Positions 26,257-36,183 of a stretch of 55,575 nt of DNA are shown here, in pieces. The stretch's first letter is position 1. Each line of letters begins with the position of its first letter. The notes under the pieces are model-generated. The model saw only the letters and a program-made list of their open reading frames with translations, had not been told where the DNA came from and made no database searches. A program made the translations under genes and the position numbers. The DNA is from Flavobacteriales bacterium (GTDB taxonomy: Bacteria > Bacteroidota > Bacteroidia > Flavobacteriales_D > Crocinitomicaceae): contig CANJNE010000005.1 in assembly GCA_947475275.1 (NCBI GenBank), positions 1 to 55,575 of the forward strand. Direction: 5' to 3'.

Positions 26257-27014
26257 AAATCCCAATTTTTTAATTCATCAATAGCATCATATGCAGTCAT
26301 ATCGAATTGAGTAGGCACAATACTTACCATTCCGTTGCTCAATGCATCAATATCAGTTCCTTTTATTTCCTCCCCATTAACAAATTCTCCGGTTAACCAA
26401 TAATAAGGTTTTCCAAATTGATCCAACCTTTTGTCAAAACGATCTTCCCAAAAAGCATGTGCTTGCGCACAAACTTGAAAACCTTTATATCCAACACCAT
26501 CAAATTTTGGAAAATTGACATTTAGACAGACATTTTTAGGAAAATTACCCTTCAAAGCCTCATTAATTAGTTTTTTGGACCAATGTTGTACTTCAGAAAA
26601 GTCAGCATCTGAATGAAAATCATCTAATGAAAAACCTATAGAAGGTATATTTTCCATAGCGCCTTCAACTGCAGCAGACATCGTTCCTGAATACAACACA
26701 TTAGTAGAATAATTGGCCCCATGATTTATACCTGAAAGAATCAAATCAGGTTTTTTTTTCATTATTTCATAGATCCCCAACTTAACACAGTCAACAGGAG
26801 TTCCTGAGCAAGTGTAAGCTTCAATGTTTTCAAAAATCAATGATTTTTCTAACCTCAAAATCTGATTCACCGTAATGGCATGCCCCATTCCGGATTGAGG
26901 TTTGTCAGGTGCTACGACTATTACGTCTCCAAATTCCTTTGCAACCTCAATAAGAGATTTTATTCCTTTTGATGAAATTCCATCATCATTTGTTACAAAT
27001 AATAAAGGACGCAT
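26253..27014 (-). CDS. surE: 5'/3'-nucleotidase SurE
   Basis: SurE is a divalent-metal nucleoside monophosphate phosphatase that is linked to survival in stationary phase. The 253 residues open with LFVTNDDGISSKGIKSL, which supplies the metal-binding Asp-Asp pair, followed by VVAPDKPQSGMGHAIT (Ser and Asn ligands) and LSGINHGANYSTNVLYSGT (Asn at the metal site). The conserved GTAAVEGA-type turn appears as GTMSAAVEGAMENIPS. It heads the surE-membrane protein-lpxB-spoIID operon and has an ATG start. Confidence 0.96.
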   Translation of the reverse strand: MRPLLFVTNDDGISSKGIKSLIEVAKEFGDVIVVAPDKPQSGMGHAITVNQILRLEKSLIFENIEAYTCSGTPVDCVKLGIYEIMKKKPDLILSGINHGANYSTNVLYSGTMSAAVEGAMENIPSIGFSLDDFHSDADFSEVQHWSKKLINEALKGNFPKNVCLNVNFPKFDGVGYKGFQVCAQAHAFWEDRFDKRLDQFGKPYYWLTGEFVNGEEIKGTDIDALSNGMVSIVPTQFDMTAYDAIDELKNWDL

Positions 27015-27133
27015 ACCCTATTGATTTATGGTAAAAATGCGAATGTAATGATTATCGTTATTTTAAATATTGATATAAGTGAATAATTAATTAATTTTAT
27101 ACGGACAGATGTCATTAATTTAGGTTTAGCTAT

Positions 27134-27712
27134 ATGAAATCGAGTGAATTGATTCATGATATTAGATTAATTACACATGATAATATATTAATTATCAAAG
27201 AACAATTAATTTCACTTAATGTGGATCAAAGAAATTGGAAATTTGATAAAAATGCATGGAACATTAACGAAATATTCATGCATTTAAACGAGTATGCTGT
27301 ATATTATCATTCAACCTTTATTAATAAAATCAACAAAACAAAATTTAAAGAACCGAAAGAAATATTTATCTCTTCACCATTGGGAAGAGCGGCGTGGGGA
27401 TCAATGAAATTGGGCAACCTAAAAAATATTAAACGCAAAATGAAGAGCCCAAAGCAATACAACCCTCTACATAATAATAAACCTCAAAATATCAGCGCGT
27501 TAGAGGATTTTTTGCAAAAACAAGAGGAAATGCTAAAAATAATTGATTTAGCGGAAACCGTAAATTTGAAAAAAGTAAAAATTCCTATATCGATTTCAAA
27601 AATAGTTCGACTTCGATTAGGAGATGCATTGCTATTTGTAAATTACCATAATGAAAGACATCTTCAACAGGTAAAGAATATTATTTTACATCCCAATTTT
27701 CCGAAATCATGA
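27134..27712 (+). CDS. DinB family protein
   Basis: The 192 residues fit the DinB four-helix bundle: a first-helix histidine in NEIFMHLNEYAVYYH and the paired histidines near the C-terminus, VNYHNERHLQQVKNI, which form the likely metal-binding triad. Members include bacillithiol- and mycothiol-dependent transferases, but many are uncharacterised. Its stop overlaps the start of the next gene by 4 bases (ATGA), so it is translated with the NlpC/P60 gene. No substrate can be assigned. Confidence 0.8.
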   Translation: MKSSELIHDIRLITHDNILIIKEQLISLNVDQRNWKFDKNAWNINEIFMHLNEYAVYYHSTFINKINKTKFKEPKEIFISSPLGRAAWGSMKLGNLKNIKRKMKSPKQYNPLHNNKPQNISALEDFLQKQEEMLKIIDLAETVNLKKVKIPISISKIVRLRLGDALLFVNYHNERHLQQVKNIILHPNFPKS

Positions 27713-28473
27713 AAGCTCCATTCGCATATTGCATGGTTAGCACTTCACCGATGCGCAAAAATCCTGAAGATACTTCAGAGATGGTAAGCCAATTGCTATT
27801 TGGAGAACCTGTGGAGATTATGGAAACCAAAGAAAATTGGTGTAAAATAAAAACCATTTTGGATAAGTATGAAGGTTATGTAGATCTTAAACATATTGCT
27901 CCTTTAAGTGAAACAGAAAAGAATGATTGGTTAGACAACCACCAATATCAACTTAATAAAACATTAACCATAGAAGGTAAATTAGGGAAATTTGTTACTG
28001 TAAGAGGTTCATTCATAGCTAATTGTGATACATCTTTTAATATTGGCAATTCTCTTTTTCGATTTGTAGCAAAAAACGATGAAAAACTCCCAACTCTTTT
28101 AGATTTGGCAGCAAATTATATTAATACTCCTTACATGTGGGGAGGTAAATCTCCTTTTGGAATAGATTGCTCTGGTTTTGTGCAATACGTTTTCAGGTTT
28201 TATAGTATCTCTCTACCTAGGGATGCGAAAGACCAATATTTGATAGGTAAACCTATTGCAATCGATAAAATCGATGAAGGTGATGTTGCTTTTTTTGAAA
28301 ATGATCAAGGAAAGATTACTCATGTTGGAATTTTAGATGGAAAGAACAAAATAATTCATGCATCAGGTTGGGTTAAATGGGATCACTTTGACGAAAACGG
28401 AATAACCAATACTGAATCAGGTGAATTAACACATAAATTAGCAGGAATTAAAAGATTTATAAGCGAAAAATAG
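27709..28473 (+). CDS. C40 family peptidase (NlpC/P60, SH3-like N-terminus)
   Basis: The 254 residues have an SH3b-like start (residues about 6-70, SPMRKNPEDTSEM to VDLKHI) and an NlpC/P60 domain from about 130. The catalytic Cys154 is in GIDCSGFVQYVF, His205 in THVGIL and His217 in IIHASGW. There is no signal peptide, so the enzyme is likely cytoplasmic, like YkfC, which cuts gamma-D-Glu-diamino acid bonds in muropeptides for recycling. That role is inferred from architecture. The gene overlaps dinB by 4 bases. Confidence 0.9.
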   Translation: MKAPFAYCMVSTSPMRKNPEDTSEMVSQLLFGEPVEIMETKENWCKIKTILDKYEGYVDLKHIAPLSETEKNDWLDNHQYQLNKTLTIEGKLGKFVTVRGSFIANCDTSFNIGNSLFRFVAKNDEKLPTLLDLAANYINTPYMWGGKSPFGIDCSGFVQYVFRFYSISLPRDAKDQYLIGKPIAIDKIDEGDVAFFENDQGKITHVGILDGKNKIIHASGWVKWDHFDENGITNTESGELTHKLAGIKRFISEK

Positions 28474-28488
28474 CATATTTGTAATACT

Positions 28489-29436
28489 ATGAAAATACTC
28501 ATTACCGGTGGAGCCGGATTTATCGGGAGCAACTTGGCTAAAAGATTGGTTAAAGATGGTCATGAAATCGTAATTCTTGATTCTTTGCTTCGTGGAAATA
28601 AATTAGATAAAGAAACCTACTCTCAGGTTAAATTTATTAAAGGCGATGTACGAGATTTGGCTGCAGTTACAGAGGCAAGTGAGAATTGTGATCTAATATT
28701 TCATTTTGCTGCTGTTTTAGGGGTTGATATTGTTGCCGACAATCCAGTTGAAACGATGGATGTTGAGGTAATTGGAACAAGAAATGTTGTAGAAGCAGCC
28801 TTTGTAAACAACGTGAAAAAAATTATGTATGCCTCAACTAGCGGGATATATGGACATTCTGCGATAGAAAATGCGTTAACAGAGGAAGTGCTTGTTGACC
28901 CTAGAACTTCCTATGCCATGGCAAAACGTTACAATGAAATTTATTTAGCCTCCCACCATGAAGAGAAAGGTCTCAACGTTATTTCACTTAGGTTTTTCAA
29001 CGTTTATGGGAAAAATCAGGATAACCGTATGGTAGTTCCAAGATTTTTTGAACAGGCACTTTCAAATGAAGACATTACAGTTTTTGGGAGTGGTAATCAA
29101 ACCCGAGATTTCACCTATATCGATGATACGGTTGAAGCATGTGTGCATTTAATGAATGTTAATGGTTGCCATATTATAAATATCGCAAACGAAGCAGAGT
29201 GGTGTATAACTGATTTGGCAGATAAAATTAAATCAATTACTGAATCATCCTCTAAAATAACCTATATCGAAGCGCCAAAAAAACGCTATGATTACGAAGT
29301 TGAGCGAAGAGTTGGAAGTTCTGAAAAGTTGCAAAAACTTACAAATTTCAAACCAATGACCTCTTTATCTGAAGGATTATCATTGATTTTAGAGGACAAT
29401 TACAAAAACCAAATTAATTACAATGAAATCGGATAA
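28489..29436 (+). CDS. NAD-dependent nucleotide-sugar epimerase/dehydratase
   Basis: The 315 residues are an extended short-chain dehydrogenase: Rossmann motif [15 protein letters not shown] (about 6-20), catalytic Ser/Thr in [11 protein letters not shown], and Tyr-x3-Lys in [12 protein letters not shown] (about 142-146). The C-terminal half has [20 protein letters not shown], typical of UDP-sugar epimerases. It probably acts on a UDP- or GDP-sugar for cell-surface polymers, but the sugar is not evident. It overlaps the start of glyA by 14 bases. Confidence 0.9.
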   Translation: MKILITGGAGFIGSNLAKRLVKDGHEIVILDSLLRGNKLDKETYSQVKFIKGDVRDLAAVTEASENCDLIFHFAAVLGVDIVADNPVETMDVEVIGTRNVVEAAFVNNVKKIMYASTSGIYGHSAIENALTEEVLVDPRTSYAMAKRYNEIYLASHHEEKGLNVISLRFFNVYGKNQDNRMVVPRFFEQALSNEDITVFGSGNQTRDFTYIDDTVEACVHLMNVNGCHIINIANEAEWCITDLADKIKSITESSSKITYIEAPKKRYDYEVERRVGSSEKLQKLTNFKPMTSLSEGLSLILEDNYKNQINYNEIG

Positions 29437-30697
29437 TCAGATTAAAGACCTCATAGAAAAAGAAAAACATCGTCAACTTAGTGGAATTGAACTCATAGCA
29501 TCAGAAAATTTTGTAAGTGATGAGGTTATGAGCGCAATGGGCAGTGTGCTAACTAACAAATATGCAGAGGGATTGCCGGGAAAAAGATATTATGGCGGTT
29601 GTCAAGTTGTTGATGAGGTTGAACAATTGGCGATAGACAGATTGTGTAAATTATTTGGTGCAACTTGGGCGAACGTGCAACCTCATTCCGGGGCGCAAGC
29701 AAATGCAGCCGTATTTCTAGCTTGTTTGCAACCAGGAGACAAGATATTGGGATTTGATTTAAGTCATGGAGGTCATCTCACCCATGGTTCTTCAGTAAAT
29801 TTCTCAGGTAAATTATATCAACCTTTCTTTTATGGTGTAAGTGAAGAAACGGGATTGGTTGACTATAACGCTTTAGAAGAAAAAGCACTCACTGAAAGAC
29901 CCAAAATGATTATTTGTGGGGCCTCTGCATATAGCAGAGATTGGGATTACAAAAGAATTCGTGAGGTTGCAGATAAAATAGGAGCAATTGTTTTAGCCGA
30001 CATTTCACACCCAGCCGGTTTAATCGCGGCAAAATTACTGAACGATCCTTTGGCACATTGTCATATAGTAACTACAACTACCCATAAAACGCTGCGTGGT
30101 CCAAGAGGAGGAATCATAATGATGCGTCACAACTTTGACAACCCTTTCGGATTGAAATGGAATAATGGAAATTTAAAATCTATGGCTGCGTTGCTTGACG
30201 CTGCTGTTTTTCCTGGGATTCAAGGTGGACCACTTGAACACGTTATTGCGGCAAAAGCAGTTTCATTTTATGAAGCGTTATCCCCCGAATATGTTGCATA
30301 CATGGAACGCGTTAGAGATAACGCGAAACTGATGTCAGATATTTTTATGGTTAAGGGTTATAACATCGTTTCAGGTGGAACTGAAAATCACTCGATGCTG
30401 ATTGATTTAAGATCAAAAGGCATTAACGGTAAAGATGCCGAAAATTCTTTAGTGAAAGCCGATATTACTGTGAATAAAAATATGGTTCCTTTCGATACGG
30501 AATCTCCTTTTATTACTTCCGGAATAAGAATAGGATCCTCTGCAATAACTTCAAGGGGTATTGGATTAAAAGAGATTCCTCAAATTGTAGATTTAATTGA
30601 TAATGTTCTCATGAATATGAATGATGAGGGTAAATTAATTGAAATTAAAAGCGAAGTTAATGCACTCATGTATCATCGACCTCTGTTTACTTGGTAA
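29423..30697 (+). CDS. glyA: Serine hydroxymethyltransferase GlyA
   Basis: GlyA is a PLP enzyme that converts serine and tetrahydrofolate to glycine and methylene-tetrahydrofolate, the main source of one-carbon units. The 424 residues carry [40 protein letters not shown] and the PLP lysine in [13 protein letters not shown]. The length is usual. It overlaps the epimerase gene by 14 bases, so expression is probably linked. It is convergent with the SDR gene 2 bases away. Confidence 0.97.
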   Translation: MKSDNQIKDLIEKEKHRQLSGIELIASENFVSDEVMSAMGSVLTNKYAEGLPGKRYYGGCQVVDEVEQLAIDRLCKLFGATWANVQPHSGAQANAAVFLACLQPGDKILGFDLSHGGHLTHGSSVNFSGKLYQPFFYGVSEETGLVDYNALEEKALTERPKMIICGASAYSRDWDYKRIREVADKIGAIVLADISHPAGLIAAKLLNDPLAHCHIVTTTTHKTLRGPRGGIIMMRHNFDNPFGLKWNNGNLKSMAALLDAAVFPGIQGGPLEHVIAAKAVSFYEALSPEYVAYMERVRDNAKLMSDIFMVKGYNIVSGGTENHSMLIDLRSKGINGKDAENSLVKADITVNKNMVPFDTESPFITSGIRIGSSAITSRGIGLKEIPQIVDLIDNVLMNMNDEGKLIEIKSEVNALMYHRPLFTW

Positions 30698-30699
30698 AT

Positions 30700-31494
30700 T
30701 CAAGTAGCAGATTGTTTTTTTATAATTTTCCAAAATAACTTTGGAAAAAACCTTTTGATATAAACAGCATATATCTCTTTATTGCCTATCAGGACTTCCT
30801 TTTTTCTTTTAGTTACAGCATTTAGAATTTGCTGAGCACACTGATCTGCCGACATCCCAGAAGCTTGGTTATGATCCATTACCCCATGACTATAACCTGC
30901 AGCATTTAGAGCATTAACTGATATGTTCGTGTTAATTTTTCCAGGACAGACAATTGTCACGCGAATATTGTTCTTTTCATTTTCCAACATTAAACTTTCA
31001 TAAAATCCGTGTAGCGCATGCTTTGAAGCACTATAAGCAGACCGCAAAAAGAACCCAAATTTTCCGGCAATACTAGATATAACTACAAAATGACCGAATT
31101 TCTGTTGAATCATTATAGGTAATATAGCTTTAGTTAATGCAACATTACCGAAATAATTCACTTCCATGATTCTTCTATCAATTGCTAAAGAGGTTTCAGC
31201 AACTTCAGACCGTTGACTAATTCCACCACTTAAAAACAGGTAATCGATTCTTCCATATTTTTTTAACACAAAAGCAACTTTTTCATCGAAATTTTCAGAA
31301 TGTTCCAGATCAAGTGTTAATACAAAATGATTATCTTGATTTTTCATTTTTGATAAGCAGTCATTCAATGATTCTTCCTTTCTAGCTGATAAAATCACAC
31401 TAGATCCTTGAGACGCCAAATTAACAGCCAACTCCATTCCTATTCCTGAAGAGGCACCTATAATCCAAACAACTTTATTTTCGAAAACACTCAT
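30700..31494 (-). CDS. Short-chain dehydrogenase/reductase
   Basis: The 264 residues show the classical SDR plan: NAD(P) motif IIGASSGIGMELAVNLA (about 11-27), FLSGGISQR, Ser in VVISSIAGKFG (about 142) and catalytic YSASKHALHGFYESL with Tyr and Lys. The C-terminus has a hydrophobic and basic tail (VLIGNKEIYAVYIKRFFPKLFWKIIKK), as in the DHRS7-like family, so it may be membrane-associated. The substrate is unknown. It is convergent with glyA and divergent from gmhA. Confidence 0.88.
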   Translation of the reverse strand: MSVFENKVVWIIGASSGIGMELAVNLASQGSSVILSARKEESLNDCLSKMKNQDNHFVLTLDLEHSENFDEKVAFVLKKYGRIDYLFLSGGISQRSEVAETSLAIDRRIMEVNYFGNVALTKAILPIMIQQKFGHFVVISSIAGKFGFFLRSAYSASKHALHGFYESLMLENEKNNIRVTIVCPGKINTNISVNALNAAGYSHGVMDHNQASGMSADQCAQQILNAVTKRKKEVLIGNKEIYAVYIKRFFPKLFWKIIKKQSAT

Positions 31495-31586
31495 AATTCA
31501 AAAGATCAATCTTTGTAAATTTATCTTGTTTTATTTAATAATGGGTACGGAAAACTAAAATCCTTAATTTTACAAAAAACAAATCA

Positions 31587-32156
31587 ATGATTACAAATCG
31601 CATTGCAGATCACTTCATGGAAGCACATGAAGTTCTTAAACAATTTAACACCGCTGAAAACCATAAATTAATTGAGCGTTCTGCAATCGAGCTATCAAAA
31701 GCAATTCGAAATAATAAAAAAATCATAAGTTGTGGCAATGGTGGTTCAATGTGCGACGCCATGCATTTTGCTGAGGAATTAACTGGCAGATACCGAAATA
31801 ATAGAAGAGCAATTCCTGCAATAAGTATTTCAGACCCGAGTCATCTAAGTTGTGTTTCCAATGATTTTGGTTATGAATTTGTTTTTTCAAGATTTATTGA
31901 AGCATTTGGTCAAGAAGGAGATGTCCTTTTGGCAATATCTACCTCGGGAAACTCAACAAATGTGCTGAAGGCCATAGATGCTGCCAAAGAGAGAAAAATG
32001 ACCATCATTGGATTAACTGGAAAAGATGGAGGTCAGATGAAAGATTTGTGTGATATTGAAATTAGAGCACCGTATTCAGAATTTGCGGACCGTGCACAAG
32101 AAATTCATATCAAAGTAATTCATAGCCTAATCGATAGTATTGAAGAATTACTTTAA
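31587..32156 (+). CDS. gmhA: D-sedoheptulose-7-phosphate isomerase GmhA
   Basis: GmhA makes D-glycero-D-manno-heptose 7-phosphate, the first step to ADP-heptose for LPS inner core. The 189 residues form a SIS fold with [22 protein letters not shown], whose His and Glu match the zinc ligands, and the C-terminal [13 protein letters not shown], whose Gln and His complete the site. That C-terminal pair favours GmhA over the related DiaA. No other heptose genes are in the window. It is convergent with the membrane glycosyltransferase-like gene. Confidence 0.92.
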   Translation: MITNRIADHFMEAHEVLKQFNTAENHKLIERSAIELSKAIRNNKKIISCGNGGSMCDAMHFAEELTGRYRNNRRAIPAISISDPSHLSCVSNDFGYEFVFSRFIEAFGQEGDVLLAISTSGNSTNVLKAIDAAKERKMTIIGLTGKDGGQMKDLCDIEIRAPYSEFADRAQEIHIKVIHSLIDSIEELL

Positions 32157-32157
32157 C

Positions 32158-33954
32158 TTATTTCTTTTCGTAAATAGTTAACTCAAAGTTATCGACATAT
32201 AAGGTTGAAGGTTTTTCCTTCCAGAAATCAAATTTAAATTCATCCTTAACATTTCTAATTTCAGGAGTAAGATATTCTAAGGTCATTTCGTGCCATTTAC
32301 CATCGCAACTATCCAGTGGAAATGTCATATAACCATATGGGCCCTCCTCCCTATCCACCATTAAAGCAAGAGAAGTCTTTGCTTCATACGAAGCTAAATA
32401 TTTAAACCTCATTGATATCCAGACATGATCTTTCTGGGTAATATTTTCATAATTTATCCTAGTCGAGAGTGCAAATTCTTGACTTACATCTGACACTAAA
32501 AATCCTTTGGGTAAATCGTCAAATTTTTTATTCATTATCATTTTTGATCGGTACTCTTCTCTATTTACAAAAGCTGTTTTTCCCCAAATTTCTCTATTAA
32601 CGAGTAAATGTTTTTTATCATCATCTGTTGCACTTGTTTTAAAAAAGGTTGCCCAATAGTATTCTTTGGTAGTTCGATATGGTTCTAAAATACCATTTTT
32701 AAGTTGCCACCATTGAAATTGATTCAAAAAAATACAAAAAGCGAAAAGGCTGAATACTGTGCCTTTGATCATAAATTTATTTTGTGCTTCAATTTGTATA
32801 ATCAAATAGCCCATCGGTATTAGCAACAATGGATAATAGGTTATCATTGGCCGAAGCGAAAACCCTGCTCCATACCACCATTCAGACCAACTCGCAACAA
32901 CATAAAAACAGATTAAAAAAGTAATAAATATTGTCGGAAAAATTTTCCTATTGTATTTCCAAAGAAAGTAGAACCCTATTAATGCAAAAATCATAATTGG
33001 TGTATACAGTAACCATCCTTTTCTATAACTAAATAATGCTTCCAAAATGTGTGGTGAAAATACATCAAGACCAACACCAGGATTTTTGTAAGAATCATAA
33101 ACAAATTGTCCGGTTTTAGTATACCAATAAGCAATTTGGGGAATAAAAAGTATACTACAAATAAGCAACATCAATAAGAATTGACGCTTTTTTTTATAGC
33201 AAATTTTCAATTTCTGAATTAAGGTTTGTTTATTATAAACACCCCATAACACTGGAACGAAAACAAATAAAACTTCACTCGGTTTTACCAATGCCATCAA
33301 ACTAATACCTGCGCCAATAGCTATTAAATTTTTAAACTCATAATTAGTATGCCAAAGGATTGTTTGCCATAAGACAAAGGTTGATAGCATAAATAATACA
33401 GCTACAGGTTCAAGATTTTTAAGCGTTAAATGATGGATGTAATTGGTACCAAAAACTAGAATAATAATTAGGATGGTTGAAATTTTTTCACTGAAGAAAT
33501 TCAATAATACACTTCTGATTAAGAACAAACCAATGGAGACATAAATCATGCAACCTATAACTACGGAAATTTGGTACGGTTCTGAAAATCCATCTTGGGA
33601 ATATCCAAAAATACTTGAAAACCAATGTCCAATTAAAAAAAATAGGGAATAGAAATAAGACATCCCGAATAAGAAAAAGTACATTGGCTTGCCATCTGGT
33701 GTGCTCGAAACTTGATAAAGTGTGCCAGAAAGTTTTTTTTCTTCATTTAATTCCTCCACCCAGGATTTATCGTCCAATAAAGGATCGTGTTGAATGTATG
33801 CAGCGGGAAGTGGAAGATAATATCCTAATACATCCCACGAGAACTCTTGATTTGAAATATTACCTATTCTGTATATAAACAAACTAACAGAAATAAGAGT
33901 AACAGTAATCAAAGTTGGGCTGGATATAAATTTTAATCTTAACCGCTTCAACAT
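32158..33954 (-). CDS. Polytopic GT-C-like membrane protein (possible glycosyltransferase) with C-terminal jelly-roll-like domain
   Basis: The 598-residue protein (ATG at 33954) begins with one span and a large loop (SWDVLGYYLPLPAAYI with an Asp in the first periplasmic loop, as in GT-C transferases), then has about nine more spans up to residue 430. The segment KGWLLYTPIMIFAL resembles family 39-type glycosyltransferases of Bacteroidota. Residues about 480-598 form a beta-rich extracytoplasmic domain (STRINYENITQKDHVWISMR, CDGKWHEMTLEYL and PSTLYVDNFEL) that looks like a carbohydrate-binding jelly roll. The donor and acceptor are unknown. The TTG at 33972 is a less likely start. Confidence 0.72.
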   Translation of the reverse strand: MLKRLRLKFISSPTLITVTLISVSLFIYRIGNISNQEFSWDVLGYYLPLPAAYIQHDPLLDDKSWVEELNEEKKLSGTLYQVSSTPDGKPMYFFLFGMSYFYSLFFLIGHWFSSIFGYSQDGFSEPYQISVVIGCMIYVSIGLFLIRSVLLNFFSEKISTILIIILVFGTNYIHHLTLKNLEPVAVLFMLSTFVLWQTILWHTNYEFKNLIAIGAGISLMALVKPSEVLFVFVPVLWGVYNKQTLIQKLKICYKKKRQFLLMLLICSILFIPQIAYWYTKTGQFVYDSYKNPGVGLDVFSPHILEALFSYRKGWLLYTPIMIFALIGFYFLWKYNRKIFPTIFITFLICFYVVASWSEWWYGAGFSLRPMITYYPLLLIPMGYLIIQIEAQNKFMIKGTVFSLFAFCIFLNQFQWWQLKNGILEPYRTTKEYYWATFFKTSATDDDKKHLLVNREIWGKTAFVNREEYRSKMIMNKKFDDLPKGFLVSDVSQEFALSTRINYENITQKDHVWISMRFKYLASYEAKTSLALMVDREEGPYGYMTFPLDSCDGKWHEMTLEYLTPEIRNVKDEFKFDFWKEKPSTLYVDNFELTIYEKK

Positions 33955-34060
33955 ACCGACAAGTATAAGCAATAAAATCTGGATTTTAGATAAAGGAAAA
34001 CAATTTCTATTTGTTTGAATACGTGTTGATAATTGAATAAAAAGAAGGCGAATAATCGGT

Positions 34061-34089
34061 TTGAAAAAGTTTCATTATGCTTACTTTTG
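34061..34089 (+). promoter_or_regulatory. Probable promoter for fur-STAS-purA
   Basis: TTG at 34061-34063 and TACTTTTG at 34082-34089 are 18 bases apart and match the Bacteroidota -33/-7 elements (TTG and TAnnTTTG). The fur ATG at 34107 lies 17 bases after the -7 element, leaving a short leader. Confidence 0.6.
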
Positions 34090-34106
34090 TTTTTTGATTT
34101 TTAATC

Positions 34107-34550
34107 ATGTCAAATCAAAACATTAACGATACAGTAAAAAATATATTTTCTGCTTATTTGGAGCAAAATGGCCACCGAAAAACGCCGGAAAGATTTGCTA
34201 TACTTGATGAAATATATAATTATGAAGGGCACTTTGATATTGAATCGCTCTATGTAAAGATGAAAAATCATAATTATAGGGTATCTCGTGCTACTTTGTA
34301 CAATACCACAGAATTGCTCTTGGCATGTAATCTAGTAAGAAAGCACCAATTTGGTAAAAATATTGCACAATTTGAAAAAGCACATGGATCCAAACAACAC
34401 GATCATTTTCTTTGTACAAATTCTGGTGAGTTAATTGAATTTTGTGATCCAAGAATTCAACATATTAAGGCAACAATAGAGGAACTTTTCGATGTGACCA
34501 TTCATCATCATTCCTTATATTTTTATGGCATTAAAAACAATAAAAAATAA
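34107..34550 (+). CDS. Fur family transcriptional regulator with a reduced cysteine set
   Basis: The 147 residues have the Fur winged-helix region ([27 protein letters not shown], then [19 protein letters not shown]) and the metal region [18 protein letters not shown]. Fur/PerR/Zur proteins are metal-sensing repressors. Here the usual first structural CxxC reads CTNS, and the C-terminal CxxC is absent, so the structural zinc site looks lost or altered, while the His-rich stretch (HDH and HHHS) could still bind a sensing metal. The metal and targets are unknown. It is the first gene before STAS and purA, 8 bases ahead of the STAS gene. Confidence 0.85.
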   Translation: MSNQNINDTVKNIFSAYLEQNGHRKTPERFAILDEIYNYEGHFDIESLYVKMKNHNYRVSRATLYNTTELLLACNLVRKHQFGKNIAQFEKAHGSKQHDHFLCTNSGELIEFCDPRIQHIKATIEELFDVTIHHHSLYFYGIKNNKK

Positions 34551-34558
34551 AAAGCACA

Positions 34559-34912
34559 ATGACATTCTCTTTTAATACTTCCGAAGAAAAAAATGTTTTT
34601 GTCTTGATTCCCTCGGGAAAAATACTCTCAGAAGAAGAAACATTTCAATTGGACAATGCAATACTAAACGCCATTGAAAGAGGAAGTAAAAACCTAATTA
34701 TCAATTTTAAGGACGTTTCTCATATCAATTCAACAGGAATCAGTTTCGTTATAAGATCGCTTACCAGATCAAGGATTCATAGTGGTGATTTGGCCATTTG
34801 TTGTGTTGAGGGAAATGTTGAAAGTATTTTCAACATTTCTAAGGTTTCGGATATAATTACAATTTTCGAAAATCAGGAGGAAGCTATTCGTTATTTTAAC
34901 CAAACATTATGA
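34559..34912 (+). CDS. STAS-domain protein (anti-sigma-factor-antagonist-like)
   Basis: The 117-residue protein is a stand-alone STAS domain: VFVLIPSGKILSEEETFQL as first strands, then IINFKDVSHINSTGISFVIR, where Ser or Thr in INSTGIS lies at the position phosphorylated in SpoIIAA/RsbV. Such proteins take part in partner-switching with serine kinases and PP2C phosphatases. No kinase or phosphatase gene lies in the window. Its stop TGA overlaps the purA start by 4 bases (ATGA), so the STAS protein and adenylosuccinate synthase are translated together. Confidence 0.88.
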   Translation: MTFSFNTSEEKNVFVLIPSGKILSEEETFQLDNAILNAIERGSKNLIINFKDVSHINSTGISFVIRSLTRSRIHSGDLAICCVEGNVESIFNISKVSDIITIFENQEEAIRYFNQTL

Positions 34913-36183
34913 AGGTAGATGTTTTACTTGGGCTCCAATGGGGCGATGAAGGTAAAGGAAAAATTGTTGATGTTCTTACACCTCGATATGATATTATTGC
35001 GCGTTTTCAAGGGGGACCAAATGCTGGACACACATTAGAATTTGAAGGAATCAAACACGTTCTTCATACCATTCCATCTGGAATTTTTAGGGAGAATGTA
35101 ATCAATATAGTTGGAAATGGTGTAGTGATAGATCCTGTGATTTTTCAAAAGGAACTCGAAAAACTAGAACCATTTAATATTAATGTCAAAGACCGTTTGC
35201 TTATATCAAAGAAAGCGCATTTGATCCTTCCAACACACCGATTGTTGGACGCTGCATCAGAAGCGGCAAAAGGGAAAAACAAAATAGGTAGTACGCTTAA
35301 AGGCATTGGTCCCACATATATGGACAAAACAGGCCGAAATGGTCTTCGTGTTGGAGACATCTATACAGCTAATTTCCAAGAAAAATACAATGCGCTAGTT
35401 GAAAAACACGTTGGAATTTTGAAGCACCATGAAAATTTCGAATACAACCTGGAAGAGCTAGAAAAACCTTGGATGGAAGGTATCAATGTTCTTCGCCAAT
35501 TAACTGCAATTGATAGCGAACAATATATCAATGATGCGCTTAAAAATGGCAAGAAAATTCTTGCTGAAGGAGCACAAGGAACCATGCTTGACATTGATTT
35601 TGGAACGTATCCATTCGTGACTTCATCAAATACAGTCACTGCAGGAACTTGTACAGGTTTGGGTGTAGCTCCAACTAAAATTGGAAATGTAATTGGAATA
35701 TTTAAAGCCTATTGTACCAGAGTAGGTAGTGGTCCTTTTCCAACTGAATTGAACGATGAAACTGGAGAGAGAATCCGAGCTTTAGGCCATGAATTTGGCG
35801 CTACAACAGGTCGTCCAAGGAGATGCGGATGGCTTGATATTCCTCAAATGAAGTATGCAATAATGATCAATGGGGTTACTGAACTTTCTATGATGAAATC
35901 AGATGTTTTAGGTTCATTTGAAAAAATCAAAGTTTGCACACATTATCTCTTAAATGGTGAAAAAATAGAACATTTCCCTTATGATGTGGTCGACTCGAAT
36001 TTGATTCCTGTTTTCGAAGAACTTGAAGGTTGGAATTGTGATTTAACGCAATTGAATAACTATTCAGAATCCCCTAAAGCTCTGCAGAACTATGTAAATT
36101 ATTTGGAACAAAAATTGGAGGTGCCAATTACCGTTGTATCTGTTGGTCCCGATCGCAAACAGACGCTGGATAATAAACATTAA
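34909..36183 (+). CDS. purA: Adenylosuccinate synthase PurA
   Basis: PurA joins IMP and aspartate with GTP to form adenylosuccinate, the committed AMP step. The 424 residues carry LGLQWGDEGKGKIVD (catalytic Asp13 equivalent and P-loop), GPNAGHTLEF, the GTP site and EGAQGTMLDIDFGTYPFVTSS. The length is normal. It overlaps the STAS gene by 4 bases and the OstA-like gene by 1 base (TAATG), so four genes from fur on are closely packed. Confidence 0.97.
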   Translation: MKVDVLLGLQWGDEGKGKIVDVLTPRYDIIARFQGGPNAGHTLEFEGIKHVLHTIPSGIFRENVINIVGNGVVIDPVIFQKELEKLEPFNINVKDRLLISKKAHLILPTHRLLDAASEAAKGKNKIGSTLKGIGPTYMDKTGRNGLRVGDIYTANFQEKYNALVEKHVGILKHHENFEYNLEELEKPWMEGINVLRQLTAIDSEQYINDALKNGKKILAEGAQGTMLDIDFGTYPFVTSSNTVTAGTCTGLGVAPTKIGNVIGIFKAYCTRVGSGPFPTELNDETGERIRALGHEFGATTGRPRRCGWLDIPQMKYAIMINGVTELSMMKSDVLGSFEKIKVCTHYLLNGEKIEHFPYDVVDSNLIPVFEELEGWNCDLTQLNNYSESPKALQNYVNYLEQKLEVPITVVSVGPDRKQTLDNKH

